A stretch of DNA of 64,000 bases, taken from assembly GCA_964036295.1 (NCBI GenBank), contig OZ038466.1, positions 20,078,597 to 20,142,596 on the forward strand, read 5' to 3'. Positions 62,106 through 64,000 of the stretch are shown here, one piece after another. The stretch comes from Plumapathes pennacea. Taxonomy: Eukaryota > Cnidaria > Anthozoa > Antipatharia > Myriopathidae. The position numbers were made by a program, and so were the translations under genes. Position 1 is the first letter of the stretch, and each line of letters begins with the position of its first letter. Under the pieces are notes generated by a model. It did not search any database. It was given only the letters and a program-made list of their open reading frames with translations, and was not told where the DNA came from.

Positions 62106-63922
62106 CGTTTGCTTGCCAAGTACTCTAGAGCCCGGTCTTTCACGTCTTTGGGATAAGGAGATTGGTAGCGGGCTAGACGAGCCTGCGGTGCCAAAGCAGT
62201 CAAAACAGTGATCAGCGGTAACACACTACTTGAGAGGATTCAGGAACGTCACAAGGTCTGTTCGTTTGAAAGTGCGAAAGTGAAAGGCTGAACATTTGCT
62301 GTTAGAATATGATGAATGTTAGTCTGAGTAGCAAGCGTTTCCGCGCAAAACGAAGAGGTGCACAAGAAGACTTCGATTTTCGACCGCGCGAGAATTGGGG
62401 CGAGCGCAAAAATGGTTGAAAGAGTCTTCGTGCGTTCTTTTGACCGCGCGAGAATTGGGGCGAGAGCAAAAATGGTTGAAAGAGTCTTCGTGCGCTCTTC
62501 GTTTCGCGCGGAAACGCTTGGTATGCAGGCTAGATGAATGTCGGACAACTTTTCAACCTCAGTTACAAAACTATCACTAGATTTCCCCTAAAGACAAACA
62601 ACTTACCAAGTAATCGTCCTCGTCAATGTCAAACACAATGGAGGACCTCTCTCGTACTTCCTCCATGAAATTCGCCTGCAAGGCGCCCTGCTCTTCGTAC
62701 AGTATTTCCACGTCGTCTACGATACGAAAGAAAGACAGGAAGATAGCACTTTTAAATACCCTACTACAAGAGAGTTGATGTAAATATAATGTAAAGAAAT
62801 GGAAAATGTGCAAGTTGTACAAATATCCCTTGGGTTAATCAAGAGTTAGGTCTTAAAAACATGATGCATTGCGGCCTCATCCAGTTCGACCACGTGGTTC
62901 CTTCGTGCTCACGCTAAGCCCTTTTAATTCCCAAGAGTGAACTTCAATTTTCTTCTTCAGTTTTTCACCAGGAATAAATCATACAGGAAATATGTCTGGA
63001 GAACTTGGCGTCAAATGAGAGCTGGTCAAACAACCAGTTCTCACCACATCATTCACTATACATTTTCTTTTTAAAAGGCTGATAGATTCTGCATTTCGAG
63101 CTTTGAAATGACAGGGTTGAGTTAGTAAATATTCAACCATCGTTCCACGAACAACAACAACACCATTAACAACAAAATCAATAACAACAGCGTCTTTATT
63201 TGTGAGTCACATTACCTTCCTTATGTACAAATTGAAGTGGTATAGCCAAATCATAGCCGAAAGCCGGAGGTTGTTAACTGGCTGTTTGATTTCGTCGTCC
63301 GGTCGGTGTGTGAGCGTGTAATACGCTCGTCGACGGTCGTATATTTGTTTGTTTGTTTGTTTGTTTATTCTCTAAGCCTCACCTCCAGCTGGTTCTTGTG
63401 GGAACATGAAGCAAGTCAGTACGTGCGTCTGCGTTAACTGGTCAAACTCCGACTGCAGAGGAACCATCGGCTTGGCCTGAACAAGAAGCAAAAGTTAACA
63501 AACAATAGCCAGAAAATGCTCTCCAGTACTTGTAACAACTAGATTAGGACTGCGTAGGCGCAATGAAAGAAACGTACGGTGAACTTCAATCTGAAGTTGA
63601 TGTTGGAAATCTGAACGCCGTAGAAGTAAGTGTTAGCTAACCTTTCGAGTGCTATAGCAACCTCTTTCCATCTGACTCGTTCAAGAATAAAATTATCTGC
63701 CCAAAAAGGGCTATTTAGTACAAACTACCATCAATTTATCTGTTTCAATTTCTTCGTTACGGGGGGTTAAAATCAGCGTTCGATTTCTGTCACGTTTCCG
63801 GATGTACATGAAACATCGGATTGGCAGAAACAGAGGCAATAAGCAGTCTTACCTGATTTTCAGATAGCCACAAGGCCTTTAAATTGGTTAACTTTCTAAA
63901 TGTATACGGGAGACACCTCAAC
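51917..63922 (-). CDS. LAP-family (Erbin/Densin-like) LRR and PDZ scaffold, 3' part
   Basis: Exons within the window: 63853-63922 (last LRR, KLTNLKALWLSENQ), 63383-63476 (AKPMVPLQSEFDQLTQTHVL then CFMFPQEP), 62607-62716 (ERSSIVFDIDEDDYL), 61862-62182 (RYQSPYPKDVKDRALEYLAS and polyQ), 60749-60946, 58990-59826, 58476-58571, 57779-57850, 51917-52033 with the stop. Phases agree throughout (637 residues visible). The LRR end plus WLSENQ/FPQ linker is diagnostic of LAP proteins, and a single C-terminal PDZ (NPNLGFSIGGGVNAGVNPFD, VTKVQANGPAYNLKPGDKIW, VNGINLRKVTHEKAVMFL) points to Erbin/LRRC7 rather than four-PDZ Scribble. Such proteins organise basolateral or synaptic membrane complexes. The linker has PPPY, PPSY and PPQY, possible WW-domain ligands. 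The N-terminal LRRs lie beyond the window. The 5.7 kb last intron splits the PDZ. Confidence 0.9.
52197..52741. mobile_element. MITE with CCAGG duplication, containing two nested inverted repeats
   Basis: Ends GGCYGGATTCACAAAACTTG and complement, continuing GCGTACGAACGAAAATG; CCAGG on both sides (52192-52196, 52742-52746). Inside are a hairpin (CATGGAAAGT about 52334 with ACTTTCCATG about 52461; GTTTTTATTCAC stems) and a second pair (TTATTATATACATACTGAGA at 52482 with its complement ending near 52693). It lies in the last LAP intron. Confidence 0.85.
52925..53145. mobile_element. TAA-flanked MITE, 221 bp (Harbinger-like)
   Basis: Ends GGGTGCGTTCGACTG / CAATCAAACCCGCCC with inner TCTATTCCGGAATAGGAA in inverted copies; TAA on both sides. 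Relative of 6093-6202. It lies in the last LAP intron. Confidence 0.8.
53455..53765. repeat. 36-bp palindromic minisatellite, left arm
   Basis: About nine units of ACAGAAATTCTGTGGCCTCA followed by MAATTCGCCGCAAGGG. The CCACAGAAATTCTGTGG part is self-complementary. The period is divisible by three, giving open 12-residue repeats (TEILWPHNSPQG), judged artefactual. Confidence 0.9.
54074..54304 (-). other. ORF in left arm of the TTAA element
   Basis: 76 codons with VKRRRRRKWEEGCLVAALKQ, then STAKKDDKPHILRRVAEQLR and an acidic C-terminus. The mirrored copy at 56145-56372 differs at only a few residues. No family is recognised; it may be a fragment of a captured or element-encoded protein. A second mirrored ORF pair is 54639-54977 (-) with 55424-55801 (+). 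Confidence 0.4.
56145..56372 (+). other. Mirrored ORF in right arm of the TTAA element
   Basis: 75 codons nearly identical to 54074-54304 on the opposite strand, with mostly conservative differences (for example KKDDR for KKDDK). Being inside an inverted arm, it is a copy rather than an independent gene. Confidence 0.4.
56690..57190. repeat. 36-bp palindromic minisatellite, right arm
   Basis: About 14 units of GAGGCCACAGAATTTCTGTG then GCTTGCGGCGAATTKT, the inverse complement family of 53455-53765. The two arms differ in unit number and in the sub-variant (GTCCC versus GTGGC) order. Confidence 0.9.
58680..58965. repeat. Degenerate tandem repeat in LAP intron
   Basis: Three to four units of roughly 70 bp around TGAACCAACYAGAAGT, AATTACA or AACGCCAATCA, and ATGAAAMCACYTTGAACC. 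Confidence 0.6.
60176..60633. mobile_element. MITE with GAGCAAATAC iterons and telomere-like core
   Basis: Ends TATAGTACGTATTCC and complement, then AACCGGACGAGCAAATAC in both orientations with four GAGCAAATAC units at the left end. The core (60356-60412) is degenerate CCCTAA repeats. It is intronic in the LAP gene. Confidence 0.8.
60356..60412. repeat. Interstitial telomere-like (CCCTAA)n
   Basis: CCCTAACCCTAA-type units with variants (CCCTAATCCTAA, CCCTAAACCTAA, CCCTAACTCTAA). It is carried inside the MITE at 60176-60633. Confidence 0.85.
60669..60709. repeat. Poly-C then poly-A low-complexity run
   Basis: C-rich run broken by TCT, followed by A9, 40 bp before the LAP exon 60749-60946. 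Length is prone to sequencing error. Confidence 0.8.
61512..61826. repeat. Direct repeats flanking a 240-bp segment
   Basis: CTGTAAAATCGTAAGGCTTG then TGGGATGTGGCTTAATT occurs at about 61514 and again at about 61789. The segment between contains a poly-A run (61648-61667) and GGCCTTTTTGGGCC-type sequence, and looks like an insertion or a local duplication in a LAP intron. Confidence 0.6.
62041..62111 (-). repeat. CAG-rich polyglutamine tract in LAP coding exon
   Basis: CAG/CAA codons give 11 consecutive Gln plus His/Gln-rich flanks (about 60 residues of low complexity) just after the conserved SPYPKDVK segment. A length polymorphism is expected. Confidence 0.85.
62333..62519. mobile_element. 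187-bp MITE with internal 60-bp duplication
   Basis: Ends AAGCGTTTCCGCGCRAAACG and complement. Inside, GACCGCGCGAGAATTGGGGC through GTCTTCGTGCG occurs twice, 60 bp apart (62382 and 62442). Intronic in the LAP gene. Confidence 0.8.
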
Positions 63923-64000
63923 CTGCAAAGAGTGGGAGAGAAATCAATCAGTTTAAAGTGAAACATTCAATGGTTTAGGATAGCACTAGAATTATGTATT

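Overview
The window reads as nuclear DNA of an invertebrate animal. Coding exons are short and bounded by GT/AG introns, intergenic DNA is AT-rich, and mobile elements of many classes (non-LTR, BEL/Pao, DIRS, Helitron, TIR/MITE) fill most of the space. The animal protein families present (rhodopsin-type GPCR, LAP/Erbin-type LRR-PDZ scaffold, FYB/ADAP-like adaptor) and the MITE-rich texture fit an anthozoan cnidarian, probably a stony coral. That placement is inference; no rRNA or mitochondrial marker is visible.

Layout. 1-579: minus-strand non-LTR reverse transcriptase fragment, cut by a Helitron-related three-exon gene (860-2607, +). 3983-5371 (+): intronless class A GPCR coding exon with a repeated C-terminal tail. 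It lies tail to tail with an 18-exon minus-strand gene (5570-14350, 730 aa) whose exons I joined by hand; every junction is in phase, but I do not recognise the family. 14482-24100: nested repeats, chiefly a 7.1 kb element with long inverted arms inserted into the end of a second, foldback-type family. 24449-26990: decayed BEL/Pao and non-LTR fragments. 27075-28575: two unrelated minisatellites, both of 21 bp. 29238-33060 (-): decayed DIRS-type tyrosine-recombinase retroelement. 34270-35720 (-): small unidentified gene whose start codon lies 8 bp from a 1.3 kb palindrome (35728-37002). 37758-41790: TA-flanked 4 kb element with iterated TTACAC/GTGTAA ends.

42616-49773 (-): FYB/ADAP-like adaptor gene, 10 coding exons, 511 aa, ending in a helical-SH3-like domain and tyrosine docking motifs. 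51917-63922 (-): 3' part of a LAP-family (Erbin/Densin-like) gene, 9 exons: last LRR, LAP-specific linker, polyQ, PPxY-rich linker and one PDZ domain. The PDZ is split by a 5.7 kb intron holding a 4.5 kb TTAA-flanked palindromic transposon plus two MITEs.

Functionally, the LAP and FYB-like genes are neighbours on one strand and both encode scaffolds for membrane-proximal signalling, but nothing in the sequence shows co-regulation. Much of the novelty is in repeat architecture: at least three large palindromes, several with iterated hairpins or palindromic minisatellites, two of them lying just upstream of gene starts and one next to a splice site.
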